A stretch of 64,000 bases of DNA, taken from Nilaparvata lugens. Lineage: Eukaryota > Arthropoda > Insecta > Hemiptera > Delphacidae. A program made the translations under genes and the position numbers. The stretch is from contig NC_052514.1 of the NCBI RefSeq assembly GCF_014356525.2, positions 1,278,471 through 1,342,470 of the forward strand. The letters are read 5' to 3'. Shown one piece after another: positions 35,072 to 45,452 of this stretch. The notes beneath the pieces are model-generated. The model had not been told where the DNA came from. It searched no databases and saw nothing but the letters and a program-made list of their open reading frames with translations. Positions within the stretch are counted from its first letter, which is position 1, and each line of letters starts with the position of its first letter.

Positions 35072-36107
35072 ATAGCACTATTCCATTCGGTAACTTCATA
35101 AGCGGGTGTCGAGAATTATTGCAGGGGCTTAATCTGGTAGTAGATTGAACGAGAGATTGGAAAGAAGAAGAAGAAGAAGAAGAATAAGGAGCGAAAAGTA
35201 AGAGGGAGAATAGAGGGCATGGAGGAGAAGGAGTAGAAGAAGAACGATCATGAGGAGAGAAGGACGTGAATGATCAATCACAATATTTGGGAGCTTTATG
35301 GATCAGATACAAAGTTAAGAAAAGTGAGATGTAGGGTATAAGGAATAATTTAGGAGAAGTAGAAGAGAATGGAGAATACGAGAACAGGAAAATGGAGGCA
35401 GGAGAAGAAGAAAGAAAGAACGGTAAAATAAAAGAGAGTGAGAAAAACAAGGAATTGAGTGAGATCGGGTTATGATAAATGGGTATATTGAAAAGATGAA
35501 GAAGGAAATGGATGTAGAGTACCGTATATAGTTCAAGAAAAAATAGAGGAAAATCAGATACATAACATTTCCAACTACTGAAGCAATGTAGTATTATACA
35601 ATACGGGTACATAAATAATTTACTAACCTTGATGATTGTGCCCTTCAATTGTGAAAAAGCACAACAAAGAAGATTGAAATATAAAGGGGAAATAGATTAT
35701 TTTTTATTTGTTTGTTTATACATTGATAGACATATAATTCTCAACTATGAATGATTGGGAAAGGACAACAAGGCTTGAAGCCCAAAAATGTTTCCTTCCC
35801 AATTTGGATAGAAATTGTCCAAAAATAGGTTATGAAGAGAAACAAAATGGAAGAGAAGAAAATCAAATACCGAAGAAGAAAGGTCAAAGAATGTGGAGAG
35901 TGATAATTATAATGAAGACGATAAGAAGAAATATCCGCAGAGGATAATATACTTTACAATATAGTAGGAGTTGCTTATGAAGACTTGGTATCTCAGTAAT
36001 TGGTGAATGTGAAAATAATTTTACAACACTAGTTTACCACACTAAACAAAATGGCTGACAAGATTATATTTAGTGGGAAGCTTATTTCCTGTATATTGCT
36101 TAAACTC
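35072..36107. other. Noncoding; GA-rich DNA and a LINE-tail fragment
   Basis: 35160-35530 is purine-rich (GAAGAAG runs); the minus frames across it are Phe/Ser/Leu-rich artefacts. About 35695-35835 is a family H tail on the minus strand (TTTATTTGTTTGTTTATACA, then ATTGGGAAAGGACAACAAGG). Confidence 0.5.
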
Positions 36108-36484
36108 TATAGTGATGTCCACGTTATAATGGCAGTGGAGAAAGATACGAGAACAACGTTGCCAATTCTCTGTCTTGTCGATGCCTTCTATAGATGGTAG
36201 CTGCTGATACAGGTTTATTGATGTAATATTAACTTTTCATTCTCGTTTAAAATAATAAATTATATTTTATTGAGCTAGGAATTATATTTTTAAATAAACT
36301 CATAATGCATTTTCATGATCAAGATGAAATATATTGTTAATTGATTATAAATTCTACATTGTTAAAAGACGATCTGGCAACAGAGCAAAGCGAGAAAGAG
36401 AGTGCTATCCGCTTTGTTAAATGATAGGCAAGGATAGCGATACTATTGCTAAAACACTGCCATTATGACGTCGACCTCACTATA
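36108..36484 (+). mobile_element. MITE family M, complete copy at edge of a palindrome
   Basis: The left TIR is TATAGTGATGTCCACGTTAT. The right TIR reads ATTATGACGTCGACCTCACT, with two changes from consensus. The same two changes occur in the mirror image at 36983-37000. Confidence 0.8.
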
Positions 36485-37000
36485 GCTACTTATAAATTTT
36501 TATAAACTATACAACTTTAGAATTTTGTGTTATCATACAGATTCCACGGCCTGGAAAAAAATTCTAGATCCTGTTTAACTACTGACTAAACAGTGATCAA
36601 TTATTATATGGATAATATGATGATCATTATATGATATATCTGGATTCCCCTCTATCACTGCAGTTATAGTGACCGGTACAATGAAATTATAATTCCCATA
36701 GTTCTAATTGGACTATACACACTCAGGCTGGCCGAGCGTGTATATAGTCCCATTAAAACTCATGGGAATTATAATTTCATTGTACCGGTCACTATAACTG
36801 ACAGTGATAGATGGGAATCCAGATATATTCATATAATTGATCATCTATATTATCCATATAATAATTGATCACTGTTTAGTCAGTAGTTAAACAGGATCTG
36901 GAATTTTTTTCCAGGCCGTGGAATCTGTATGATAACAAAAAATTCTAAAGTTGTATAGTTTATAAAAATTTATAAGTAGCTATAGTGAGGTCGACGTCAT
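36465..37000. repeat. About 536-bp near-perfect palindrome
   Basis: The arms mirror around about 36733. Outer ATGACGTCGACCTCACTATA (36465) against TATAGTGAGGTCGACGTCAT (37000), then AGCTACTTATAAATTTTTAT, and inner CCGGTACAATGAAATTATAA on both sides of a GC-rich centre (CTCAGGCTGGCCGAG). The core resembles a foldback family also seen at 54147-54290 and 57540-57740. Confidence 0.9.
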
Positions 37001-37181
37001 ATTGAGATTGACAATGGTGTAATAACCGAAACCGGTCTTTCTAAGTATCAATAAATCTGTGGTTTTTGACAATTTCTTAGTCTTTCTCATTCAAAGCACT
37101 ATCTACTATGTCGAATGATAGACAAGGATAGCAATACCTTTGCTAACCAAACACTGCCATTATAACGTGGAACTCACTATA
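36983..37181 (+). mobile_element. MITE family M fragment with foldback F2 inserted
   Basis: The left tip (36983-37000) and right part (about 37098-37181, ending TATAACGTGGAACTCACTAT) are separated by one arm of F2 (36998-37097, GAAACCGGTCTTTCTAAGTA). Confidence 0.75.
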
Positions 37182-37498
37182 GTTTAGTAAGTGAATATAC
37201 GATTGTATTAGTCCAGAAGAACTTCAAAAGATTTCAATCTATCTGAAAGCTTGGTACTTCTCGAGGTGATAATAAGGTGGAATGATTCGATAAAGTACAT
37301 TCATAATGTGATATAATCTGATTTAAAAATTAACAAACATTCATAAATAAGATATAGATTTTCAAATTTCTCTCTCAATAAATAAATATATAGAAAAGCT
37401 CAAACACATACCGTACCTATATACATTGAAAGTACTCATATTTTCTTATACATTAGACAGGAACTTACTCCTGATTCTAAGTTAGTGGATTAGACTAT
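37182..37498. other. Noncoding, no feature seen
   Basis: AT-rich unique DNA. Confidence 0.4.
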
Positions 37499-37647
37499 GT
37501 GCCGGTTGCACAAAAGCTGGTTAAACTCTAACCGTGATGAATTCACGAGAACAAATCAGAGAAGCCGTATTTTCAAAAACGCCTTCTTTGATCGATTTTC
37601 ATGGAGTTAATCACAGTTAAAATTTAACCGGCTTTTGTGCACCCGGG
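37499..37647. repeat. Foldback MITE, GTTGCACAAAAGC family
   Basis: Left GTGCCGGTTGCACAAAAGCT, right GGCTTTTGTGCACCCGG. It is a near palindrome of 149 bases. Confidence 0.85.
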
Positions 37648-38610
37648 GCTATGAATAATAACGATCCAAATTTATAATTAAATCACATGAATGATTTCAG
37701 AAAATGTGAAGATTATTCAGATATTAAATCATCCTTCTATAACTATATTTTTGTAAGTTTTATTTTTATAATGAAAATATCAAGACCAACGGCAAATAGA
37801 GATTCTAAAGAATAAAATATATTAAATCATATAACATCATATTTGGTTTTTAACAATGATTCCAGCAACAACATAATGAAATTAGAGTACAACATAATAT
37901 TATCTTCAAAATAATTCTTGTAATTAATTCAAATCTATTCTACTATTGAATATCATACAATATATGATATATAACATACGAGGGTTGTAGATACACTGAG
38001 TTTTCCATCCTTACAACGACTTCTAATAAAAAATATACGGTACCGATTGGAGAATCAACCTTATCTCCAATGATTTCCTATTTTTTATTAAAGCCAAAAC
38101 GAATAAGCTGATAAAATATCACATTAGAAAGAATACTGTTATTGGAACCCCCAAATTGAATAAGAAATAAAATTCGACTGTCTTTAATATCCATTGAATA
38201 TAATATGACATATTAAGTATTTATGACAATAATTGATATAAAATTGAATATTTATGACAATATTTGATATGAAATTAAATATAATATGACATATTCATTG
38301 AATTTATCAAGTATTCATTTGCTAGTTTGTCATACCCCTTTTCCAGATCTGGATCAAAATTTGGAAATCCCAAGATTTCTCAAGATGGACTCAAGATTTG
38401 GGAATCTCAAGAGATTTTAAAACAAGTTCTGGCTGATTTTTGTTGTATCAAACCACTAAAATTTCAAATATATTCATGAAAAATAAATAAAATCATTTGA
38501 ATCTCCATGCTTTAAAGTATGACCAATTTTTCCTGATTTTGAATCTAACAAGATAATTAGAAAATATCACTTGACTATCAGGAGTACATAATATATTCAA
38601 ATGAAAGATT
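37648..38610. other. Noncoding, AT-rich
   Basis: Short repeats of TTTATGACAATAATTGATAT (38220-38270) and CAAGATTTGGGAATCTCAAG (38360-38410). No exon of the spaetzle-like gene was recognised here; if transcribed, it would lie downstream of that gene's last exon. Confidence 0.4.
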
Positions 38611-38895
38611 TATATTCAATATCCCATTCAACACAAGCCTTTCAAAATTTATCAATTTTTTAAGATCCCTAGAGCTTGAAAGTATTTCAAAAACCTTAGA
38701 ATCACACAAAAGACTATGAATTAGTATCCAATTATATATTAATTGAAAATATATTTATATATAAATATATAAAATATATTAATTATATTCAATATCCCAT
38801 TCAACACAAGCCTTTCAAAATTTATCAATTTTCTAAGATCCCTAGAACTTGAAAGTATTTCAAAAACCTTAGAATCACACAAAAGACTATGAATT
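38611..38895. repeat. 112-bp direct duplication, 173 bases apart
   Basis: 38611-38722 and 38784-38895 are nearly identical (TCAATATCCCATTCAACACA, ACCTTAGAATCACACAAAAG). AT-rich DNA lies between. Confidence 0.85.
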
Positions 38896-39174
38896 TCATA
38901 ACTCAGGAATTGATAATCGAATTCCCAATGAAACTTAAAAATCGAAGGATTCTATAACCCTTTACTATCCTAGAGCTCTAATATCTACGTTTAGAAGCTT
39001 TGTGCTCGTGTTATTCCACAATTTTTAGAATTCAAGAATAAGTTATATGGATTCCAGAATCATTGGAGAACATGAAAATCGACAGATTCCATGACTCTTA
39101 CAATATTCTTGTGTTCTAGAATCTTTGGAATCTTTCTTTTTTTGTTAAAACAAAATCTTTAGAAATGAAAAATC

Positions 39175-39390
39175 GTAAGGCTAGGCACACATCAGTTAGT
39201 CAAGACAAGACAAGACAAGATATGATCAGACACAATACTTCACATAGTTGCTTATGACGCAACACACACTGATTAGTCATTGCAATTAGACATGTCTTCA
39301 TAAGCAACTATGTGAAGTATTGTGACTGAACGTGTCTGATCATGTCTTGTCTTGTCTTGACTAACTAGTGTGTGCCTAGCCTTACAGTCC
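39175..39390. repeat. Foldback MITE with TAAGGCTAGGCACACA ends
   Basis: The outer arm TAAGGCTAGGCACACATCAG is mirrored at 39364-39386 (GTGTGTGCCTAGCCTTA). Both arms carry four to five CAAGA/TCTTG pentamers and an inner ACTTCACATAGTTGCTTATG. Arms are about 90 bp. Confidence 0.9.
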
Positions 39391-39479
39391 TTAGTGACTT
39401 CAGAACTCACAATTTCAGTATCCACAATAGATTTTAAATCTTAAGATTTCAGAAGAATTCACAGATTTCAGGATCATGA

Positions 39480-40190
39480 AAGCACAAATTGAAATAATTG
39501 TCAACCACTTCTATTAAGGCTGTGCAAAGGCTGAAAATAAACTTTCTACTCGTGATATTTTTCGAAGTTTTTCGATTTGTATATCATCAAGCTATCCAAA
39601 TGAAAAAGTTTTCTCAGGTAAACATTTTTTTGCCGATCATTACTTTTTGAGATATGAGCGACTGAACTTTGAATTTTTAGGACAGAACATTTCAAATTCG
39701 GTACGATACAAATCCATGAGATTTTAGAGGATGGATTCTTCATGGTGTTGTTGATCTAGTAAAACAAAAATTTTTTGAAAATATAGAATTTGGAAAAGTT
39801 ATTCAATTTTCCAAAAATAACTCAACTAAAAGTTATTTTTAGTGAATTGAATAACTATCTCAAAAATTGATATTTTCCAAAAATTTTTGTTTTACTAGAT
39901 CAACAATACCATGAAAAATCCATCCTTTAAATCTCTTGGATTTATATCTTACCGAATTTGAAATGTTCTGTTCCAAAAATTTAAACTTTAGTCGCTCATA
40001 TATCAAAAATTAATGATCAGAAAAAAATGTTTTCCTGAGAAAACTTTTTCATTTTGATAGCTTGATGATATACAAATCAAAAAACTTCATCGAGTAAAAA
40101 GCTTATTTTTAGCCTTTGCACAGCCTTGAAATGAAGGGATATATATATAGTACTTTTATCAAAATAAAAGTGGTTGCCAATTCAAATTTG
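39480..40190. repeat. About 700-bp foldback next to the spaetzle-like exon
   Basis: The left arm, AAGGCTGTGCAAAGGCTGAA (39524), mirrors TTAGCCTTTGCACAGCCTT (40110-40128). The arms stay paired for about 300 bases each, with about 85-90% identity by eye. The centre is near 39830 (AAAAATAACTCAACTAAAAG). Pairing continues outside as CAACCACTT / AAGTGGTTG. It is noncoding. Confidence 0.85.
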
Positions 40191-40194
40191 TGTT

Positions 40195-40200
40195 TTTATT
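40195..40200 (-). promoter_or_regulatory. Possible polyadenylation signal AATAAA
   Basis: On the minus strand AATAAA lies about 200 bases after the stop codon of the spaetzle-like exon and just before the foldback. A hexamer alone is weak evidence in AT-rich DNA. Confidence 0.25.
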
Positions 40201-40400
40201 GTGGAAAAGTACTGTCATAACATCACACACAACACAACTGTAAGGATTTCAGGATCTTTTACAATCCTTTAGTAGATCTTTCGATTATGTAATTCGTTGG
40301 TCTAAGATTTCAGAAGATTCCACAATTCTACTATCCTCTGAAATTTCAGCGTTGTAGCATTTTTTGTAGAATCTTTCAGAGTTTTTAATCACGACATTGT

Positions 40401-40605
40401 CTATAGTTTAGTATGCGGTATAGCGGTGGGATCCCCTTGCGTAGGGGATGAACTAGATGCGTACTTGGGCTTGCAGACGCAGCCACTCTCCACCAACACG
40501 TAGTCCTGGCCGGTCAGGGTGACAGGGCCCAGCGGAATCACCAGGAACAGATAGGGCACGTATGTCTGGGTGCACTCTCCCCGAACCACGTCACACTCGC
40601 TAGTT
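40401..40605 (-). CDS. Spaetzle-like cystine-knot protein, terminal exon
   Basis: This is the only convincing host coding exon in the window. Reading minus from 40605, it encodes about 68 residues ending in a TAG at 40401-40403. The pattern C-x6-C-T-Q-x-Y, a hydrophobic strand (YLFLVIPLG), then DYVLVESGCVC is the C-terminal part of a spaetzle/neurotrophin-type cystine knot. Spaetzle proteins are secreted Toll ligands, cut to an active C-terminal knot. A polypyrimidine tract and CCCCACAG acceptor immediately precede 40605; the first base completes a codon begun in the previous exon. The open frame continues upstream to 40697, but that part is intron. After the knot there is a short Ser/Pro-rich tail. 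GC content is far above the surroundings, as expected of a constrained exon. Upstream exons should lie to the right on this strand; none was identified. Which spaetzle paralogue this is cannot be decided from one exon. Confidence 0.6.
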
Positions 40606-40908
40606 CTGTGGGGCAGACAAGGAGAGAAAACGTGAGTGAGTTGCTCATAAAACATGAAATTATTATTAATATAGTCAAGAAAATAGTCAGAAAACATGTA
40701 ACAATGATCAGGGGGGAGAGAATAATAATGTAAAACAGGAAAACATCAAAATAATTATTGAATTTTTATTATTTATTTATATTTTTTACAAAGAAGCACT
40801 GATTAGGAGAGAAAAACTAAGGATACTCCTTGTACTATTTCTCTCCCAAATTTAGATAACATTTTAAAAGTCCAAAATAGGGTTATGATTCCACTCAAAG
40901 ACCTTAAA
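40606..40908 (-). other. Intron start; LINE-tail fragment
   Basis: Intronic if the exon call is right. 40755-40905 is a minus-strand retroelement tail (TTTATTTATT, then TTTTTTACAAAGAAGCACTG and CTATTTCTCTCCCAAATTT), also seen in pieces at 11.06, 12.3 and 30.2 kb. Confidence 0.5.
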
Positions 40909-41165
40909 GATGAATGAAAAAGACTAAGAAATTGTCAAAAACCACAGATTTATTGATACTTAGAAAGACCGGTTTCGGTTATTACACCATTGTCAATCTC
41001 TGATAAGACAATCTCAGTTTATCAGAGATTGATAATGGTTACTATAATAACCGAAACCGGTCTTTCTAAGTACCTATCAATAAATCTGTGGTTTTTGACA
41101 ATTTCTTAGTCTTTTTCATTCAATATGAATAATTACCACAATATCAACTTCTCAACTACACAAAA
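40909..41165. repeat. Foldback element F2, complete copy
   Basis: Both arms are present: GAAAAAGACTAAGAAATTGT at left, ACAATTTCTTAGTCTTTTTC at right, with GAAAGACCGGTTTCGGTTAT inside. The loop is short. Confidence 0.9.
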
Positions 41166-41169
41166 ATTG

Positions 41170-41575
41170 AAAATAATTATTATTGAACGAGAATCCCAAT
41201 TAAATGCTGCAATTCACCCCCGAAGATCTCTGCTACTGCAAATATATAAAAGGGTAAACAGCTAGATAATTAGAAGTCTAAGCTGGAGGTCTTCAGGGTG
41301 AAGACGGTGTGTAAATCACCCCAAAGATTTCTGCTACTGCAAATATTTGCAACAGGACAATCAGCTAGATGGAAATTCGATGAGCACTACTATACAAAAT
41401 ACAAACATGTTGTTCCCGGGCTGACAAATAATTTTTGTATAGGCCTAGTAGCGCTCATCGAATTTCCATTTAGCTGATTGTCCTGTTGCCAATATTTGCA
41501 GTAGCATACGTCTTCGGGGTAATTCACAGCATTCAATTGGTATTTTCGTTCAATAATAATCATTCATTAACTAGC
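41170..41575. repeat. Foldback of about 400 bp
   Basis: Outer AATAATTATTATTGAACGA pairs with TCGTTCAATAATAATCATT. Inner GGACAATCAGCTAGATGGAA is mirrored at 41464-41484 (AATTTCCATTTAGCTGATTG). The left arm contains an extra, diverged repeat of the TCTGCTACTGCAAATAT unit (41228 and 41331). Confidence 0.85.
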
Positions 41576-41589
41576 ATTTGAACAAATTT

Positions 41590-43999
41590 AACTTGAATTG
41601 AATTTTTATTGCCAAAAATCACATACAAATATTTGTACAATACAATCACTAAAGTATGCAATATACAATGACCTACAAATAGACATTTATTGTAACTTGC
41701 ACAACAATAATTATTATCAATGTAATATTCGGCACTGCCAACATAAGAGTCCTTGTGTGTTGGCAGTGAGTTGCAGTTAACTTATTCTGCTTCAATAATT
41801 CTAGTTAAGTAAGAAGAGATATAAAAATTAAATTAAATAGAGCTAAAGAAAGTATTACAGCAATATACAAAAGTCTCAAAGGCTCAGAAAAAAATTTAAA
41901 AACTTAAGAATAGTACATACTATATGACAAAGTAGAATCCAATTAACCACTGTGACGTCTTGAGGCCATCATGAAGTGAATATTTCACACAGGGAATACA
42001 TAAACAATACAATAAAAAAAAAGATGATGAGGGAACATTTACAATACCTGGTTTGAGAACGTGAAAATGGGAAAACCATTGCTCAATGTTTTTAGTAACA
42101 ATGCTTGTTGGATACAATATTATACTTTATACAACTAGTTTGAAGAATATGTTATGTTCAATCCAATAATCTATGCTTTTGCTTAAATTACGTGTCATTT
42201 GTTTATCTATAAAATCGTTTGGAATTTTATTTATAATGTAGCTGCAATAATAAGTAAATTGATGCCTGCATATGGTTAGCTTAATGAGTTCTGTGTAAAT
42301 CTATTGTTAGGACGTGTATTATGGGGTGTAATGTGTGCAGGAAAATTAAATTTATTCTTATTGATATGGAGTATTATTTTTCATATATTTGTCTTATTGT
42401 AGGGACCTTAAATTCAAGAAAAATTTCCCTACTAGGATAGAGTCGGGGTCTTCCTAATGCTGCTCTATAATATGTTTTTGTAAGATAAATAATTTCTTCA
42501 GATGTGTATCATAAGCAGCTCCCATACTTCATTAATATATTGAAATAATGAGTGAGCGTATGCAAAGTAAATTTTCCGTATAATGTCTATGTTTTTTATT
42601 TTATTATTTTGTAAAAAATGTAAATGAGGTATTTCAACTTTGAGCACAAATAATCTATGTGTTTGTTCCATTTTAAATGTTGATCCAATAATATACCAAG
42701 ATATTTAATTGTGTGAACCCTTTCTAATGTTTTTGTACTTCTGTATTATCTGTAGAGTTTTCATTGTTATTATTTGTTGTCCCTATTTTAAGATTTAAAT
42801 CTGTTGCTTGTTGTCCAGTTATATTGGGTGAAAAGGTGATATACTTAGTTTTGTCAGCATTTAAAGTCAGGATATGATCTTGAAGCCATTTCTAACAATT
42901 ATTAGGTTTCTATTGGCTATATTGAAGTTTCTACCCAGCTTTTGCCGCTGAAGATCATACAGTGTCATCTGCAAAAGACAGAGTGGTGCAATCTTGGAGG
43001 TTTAGTTTGAGTAGGTCATTCACATATAACAAAAAAAGAATTGGTGATAGCACAGAACCTTGAGGCAAGCCGAAACCTGACGTATATTTAATATCAGTTT
43101 GACCCTGAAGATGTAGGTATTGTTTCCTTTCAGTCAAATATGAAGAAAATAAATCATTTGCTGCACCTCTAATTCCAGCCCTATCCAATTTGTTTAATAA
43201 TATATTGTAAGGTATCGTAACAAAAGCTTTTGATAGATCCATGAACACTGCAAGAGTTTTTTCTATTGTTATTAAACTTGTCAAAAATTATTTTGTTCAA
43301 GTGGATGACTGCATGTTTAGTAGACTTATTTTTTTGAAAACCAAATTGCTTTTCATTTATTATATTTTCTTTCTCTAAAAAAACTCATAATTCTGTTTTT
43401 TATTATTTTTTCTAATATTTTGGAAAGGTTACTTATCAAGCTTATCGGTCTATAATTATCTGTCTTTTTTTAAATCTCCGGTTTTAGGTATTGGGATGAT
43501 TCTGCCTTCTCTGAACTTTTTTGGGAAATATCCTTCATTTAAACATTTGTTGAATATATGTTCTAAGGGTCCAGTTATGTGGTGAGAAATTTTTTTTATG
43601 AAAGGTCCTGTGAAGTTATCTGGTCCTGGTGTAGATTTGTTTTTCAAGTGATTTATAATTGACATTTATAGTTTGAGTTTGTGGGGTTGAGAAAGATACT
43701 GTGCTGACATGAATTTGATAGCGATCGAGGAACTGGGATATCACTTACATTTCCTGATATTTTTCTGGCAAATGATACATCCACATTAGCAAAGTAATCG
43801 TTGAGTATATCTGCATCTAGGCTTATTTCTTTTGTTTTTTTCTTTATTTCCAGCAGCTCGTTAATGTATTCCCAAGTTTTCTTGGCGTTATTCCTATGTT
43901 CATCGAACTTCTCATTAAAATAATCTATTTTTGCCGTTTTTATTAAATTATTTAAAGTATTCCGGTAGTTTTTGTAGCGGGTTTGCAATTCAATATTGT
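41590..43999 (-). mobile_element. 5'-truncated, decayed non-LTR retrotransposon
   Basis: A minus-strand LINE. Coding remnants lie at 43988-42955, followed by about 1.35 kb of C-terminal/3' sequence to a likely 3' end near 41590. The 5' end abuts a MITE M fragment at about 44010. It carries stops and frameshifts and cannot be autonomous. Confidence 0.8.
42955..43988 (-). pseudogene. Reverse transcriptase of the decayed LINE
   Basis: Three consecutive minus-strand frames read as one RT. 43988-43653 is the linker before RT (KTAKIDYFNEKFDEHR, KKTWEYINELL). 43665-43456 carries the first RT block (STPGPDNFTGPFIKK, IIPIPKTGD). 43284-42955 carries the catalytic core (VFMDLSKAF with its aspartate, LPQGSVLSPILFLLYVNDL, then SFADDTV). 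The region between (43285-43455) is also coding-like on this strand but shifted. The endonuclease domain is missing. The sequence style suggests a Jockey/CR1-type element; the clade is not certain. Confidence 0.8.
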
Positions 44000-44011
44000 T
44001 TGGCTGTCGTG

Positions 44012-44091
44012 TCTGCTTTGTCGAATGAAAGACAAGGATAGCAATACCATTCCTACTGAAACACTGCCATTATAACGTGGACCTCACTGTA
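44012..44091. mobile_element. MITE family M, right-end fragment
   Basis: Starts GCTTTGTCGAATGAAAGACA and ends TAACGTGGACCTCACTGTA. About 80 bp; the left part is missing, replaced by the LINE fragment. Confidence 0.75.
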
Positions 44092-44589
44092 ATAACTATT
44101 ATGATTCAACTGAAATTGTGAATCCTCTATCAGAATTAGATAGTCTATCCTCTATCGTCTATTAGATTCCTCTACCACAATTAACCCTTCTACTACCAAC
44201 GTTTTTTACATACACAAAATACCAAGTGGGGTAAGTGGGTTACCCCAACAAGATTTATGTTTCATATAATTATTCTATATTTTTTCCCATCAATTCATCA
44301 ATGACAAAATCTAATAGAATGATTGAAAATAAATTTCTTTTGTTGATAAATAGGTTTTCAAAACTGACAGGCCAACAAAATTGAGCATTCTATTATATTG
44401 TTGTAGAGGGAATGTTGTCAAATAATTAAATTATGGTTATAGCGAAGCTCTTTCTAATTTGGATTTTAAGTGATCATTATGAATCAGGGTTGGTACCTAA
44501 TAAAATGAAAATTGAACATTAAATGTATATCTTATCTATTCTTATAATGGATGAGATATACCAAAAAATTATACATATAATTATATATA
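44092..44589. other. Noncoding; one arm of a short direct repeat
   Basis: ATACCAAGTGGGGTAA followed by GGGTTACCCC at 44219-44250 recurs at 44763-44793, bracketing the LINE-tail block that follows. No gene. Confidence 0.45.
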
Positions 44590-44725
44590 TCCGTGTTATC
44601 GGATGGGCACGTTAAACTGTCGGTCTCGGCTGAAGTATGACAGTCGTAAGGCCCATTGACGGCTTAAATTATATATTCAGGCGGTGGGACCTTCCCGCAA
44701 GGGACTCCCCACCAACAAAAGCCAT
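44590..44725 (+). mobile_element. LINE 3'-UTR-like block
   Basis: Contains AAACTGTCGGTCTCGGCTGA and GGCGGTGGGACCTTCCCGCA plus GGGACTCCCCACCAACAAAA. Related shorter blocks are at 6700 and 24605. It probably marks the 3' end of a truncated plus-strand non-LTR element. Confidence 0.5.
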
Positions 44726-44861
44726 ACAAATTTACTTTTTTACCAAAAAATTGCATGACATGGAATACCAAGTGGGGTAATAGAGTTACCCCCAGGATAT
44801 ATCACTAATAATTCCAAAAAAAGAGGAATAAAATGATTCTAAGAGATAAAATAATTAAAAC

Positions 44862-45452
44862 CTCAGGAAAGAAAATGCAGAACTGAAGGAGCGCGTCGAG
44901 GATATGGAACAATACTCAAGATCGAACATGCTGGAAATAAATGGTATACCCAAAAAACAGGATGAAGATGTAACAGAAATCATTTGTAGAATGAGCGAAG
45001 CATTAGGGCACAAAATAAAAGCAGATGCAATCGACATTTGTCACAGACTTAAACAACGAAATGAAAACCTACCTCCACCAATCGTTGTCAAGTTCGTTCG
45101 TAGAACAGACACACAAGTAATATTGAATAAAAGGAAAGTTACGAGGCAGTTTTCTACAAAGCAGATGGGAGAAACAACGGACCATCCAGTCTATGTGAAT
45201 GAAAGTCTAGCACCTACGCGAAGAAGGATTTCCACCATGGCGAGAGAGATCTTCAAAAGAGGCGACATCAAATACCTATGGATCAAGGAAGGGAAGATTC
45301 TAGCTAGGAAAGAAGACGGAACACCAGTTATTGAACTCAAGAACAGTGAACAAGTGAAAAAGCTGAGCGTGAGAAGTGCATCAAAGCAGCCAGGTAACCA
45401 AGAAAATAACAGTGTCAGTACCGTAAATAAAAATGTCATCAGAGATAAGTAA
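44862..45452 (+). CDS. ORF1 protein fragment, Baculo_FP-type domain
   Basis: The frame opens at about 44862 with a short acidic coiled coil (ENAELKERVEDMEQYSRSN); the first ATG kept intact is at 44904 (182 aa). It contains NMLEINGIPKK, a cysteine-histidine patch (IDICHRLKQ), PPIVVKFVRR, VYVNESLAPTRRRI and the end block YLWIKEGKILARKEDGTPV. This is the arrangement of the FP25K/Baculo_FP_C family, which in insect genomes is mostly carried by ORF1 of non-LTR retrotransposons, where it is thought to act as an RNA-binding chaperone. The context (endonuclease ORF directly downstream) shows it is a retrotransposon gene and not a baculovirus insertion. The N-terminal coiled coil is truncated. The stop TAA (45450-45452) overlaps the ORF2 start by 20 bases. 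Confidence 0.75.
   Translation, partial: LRKENAELKERVEDMEQYSRSNMLEINGIPKKQDEDVTEIICRMSEALGHKIKADAIDICHRLKQRNENLPPPIVVKFVRRTDTQVILNKRKVTRQFSTKQMGETTDHPVYVNESLAPTRRRISTMAREIFKRGDIKYLWIKEGKILARKEDGTPVIELKNSEQVKKLSVRSASKQPGNQENNSVSTVNKNVIRDK

Noticed and set aside
36716..36750. tRNA-like GGCCGAGCG string
   Set aside because: It is the centre of a palindrome; no cloverleaf or anticodon arm can be drawn.
40606..40697. Upstream part of the open frame at the spaetzle-like exon, up to an ATG
   Set aside because: AT-rich sequence with a polypyrimidine tract and CACAG acceptor; the protein-like part begins only after the acceptor, so this is intron.
44862..45452. Possible endogenous baculovirus FP gene
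   Set aside because: The FP-type domain is common in ORF1 of insect non-LTR elements; the endonuclease ORF overlaps its end, so it is a retrotransposon gene.
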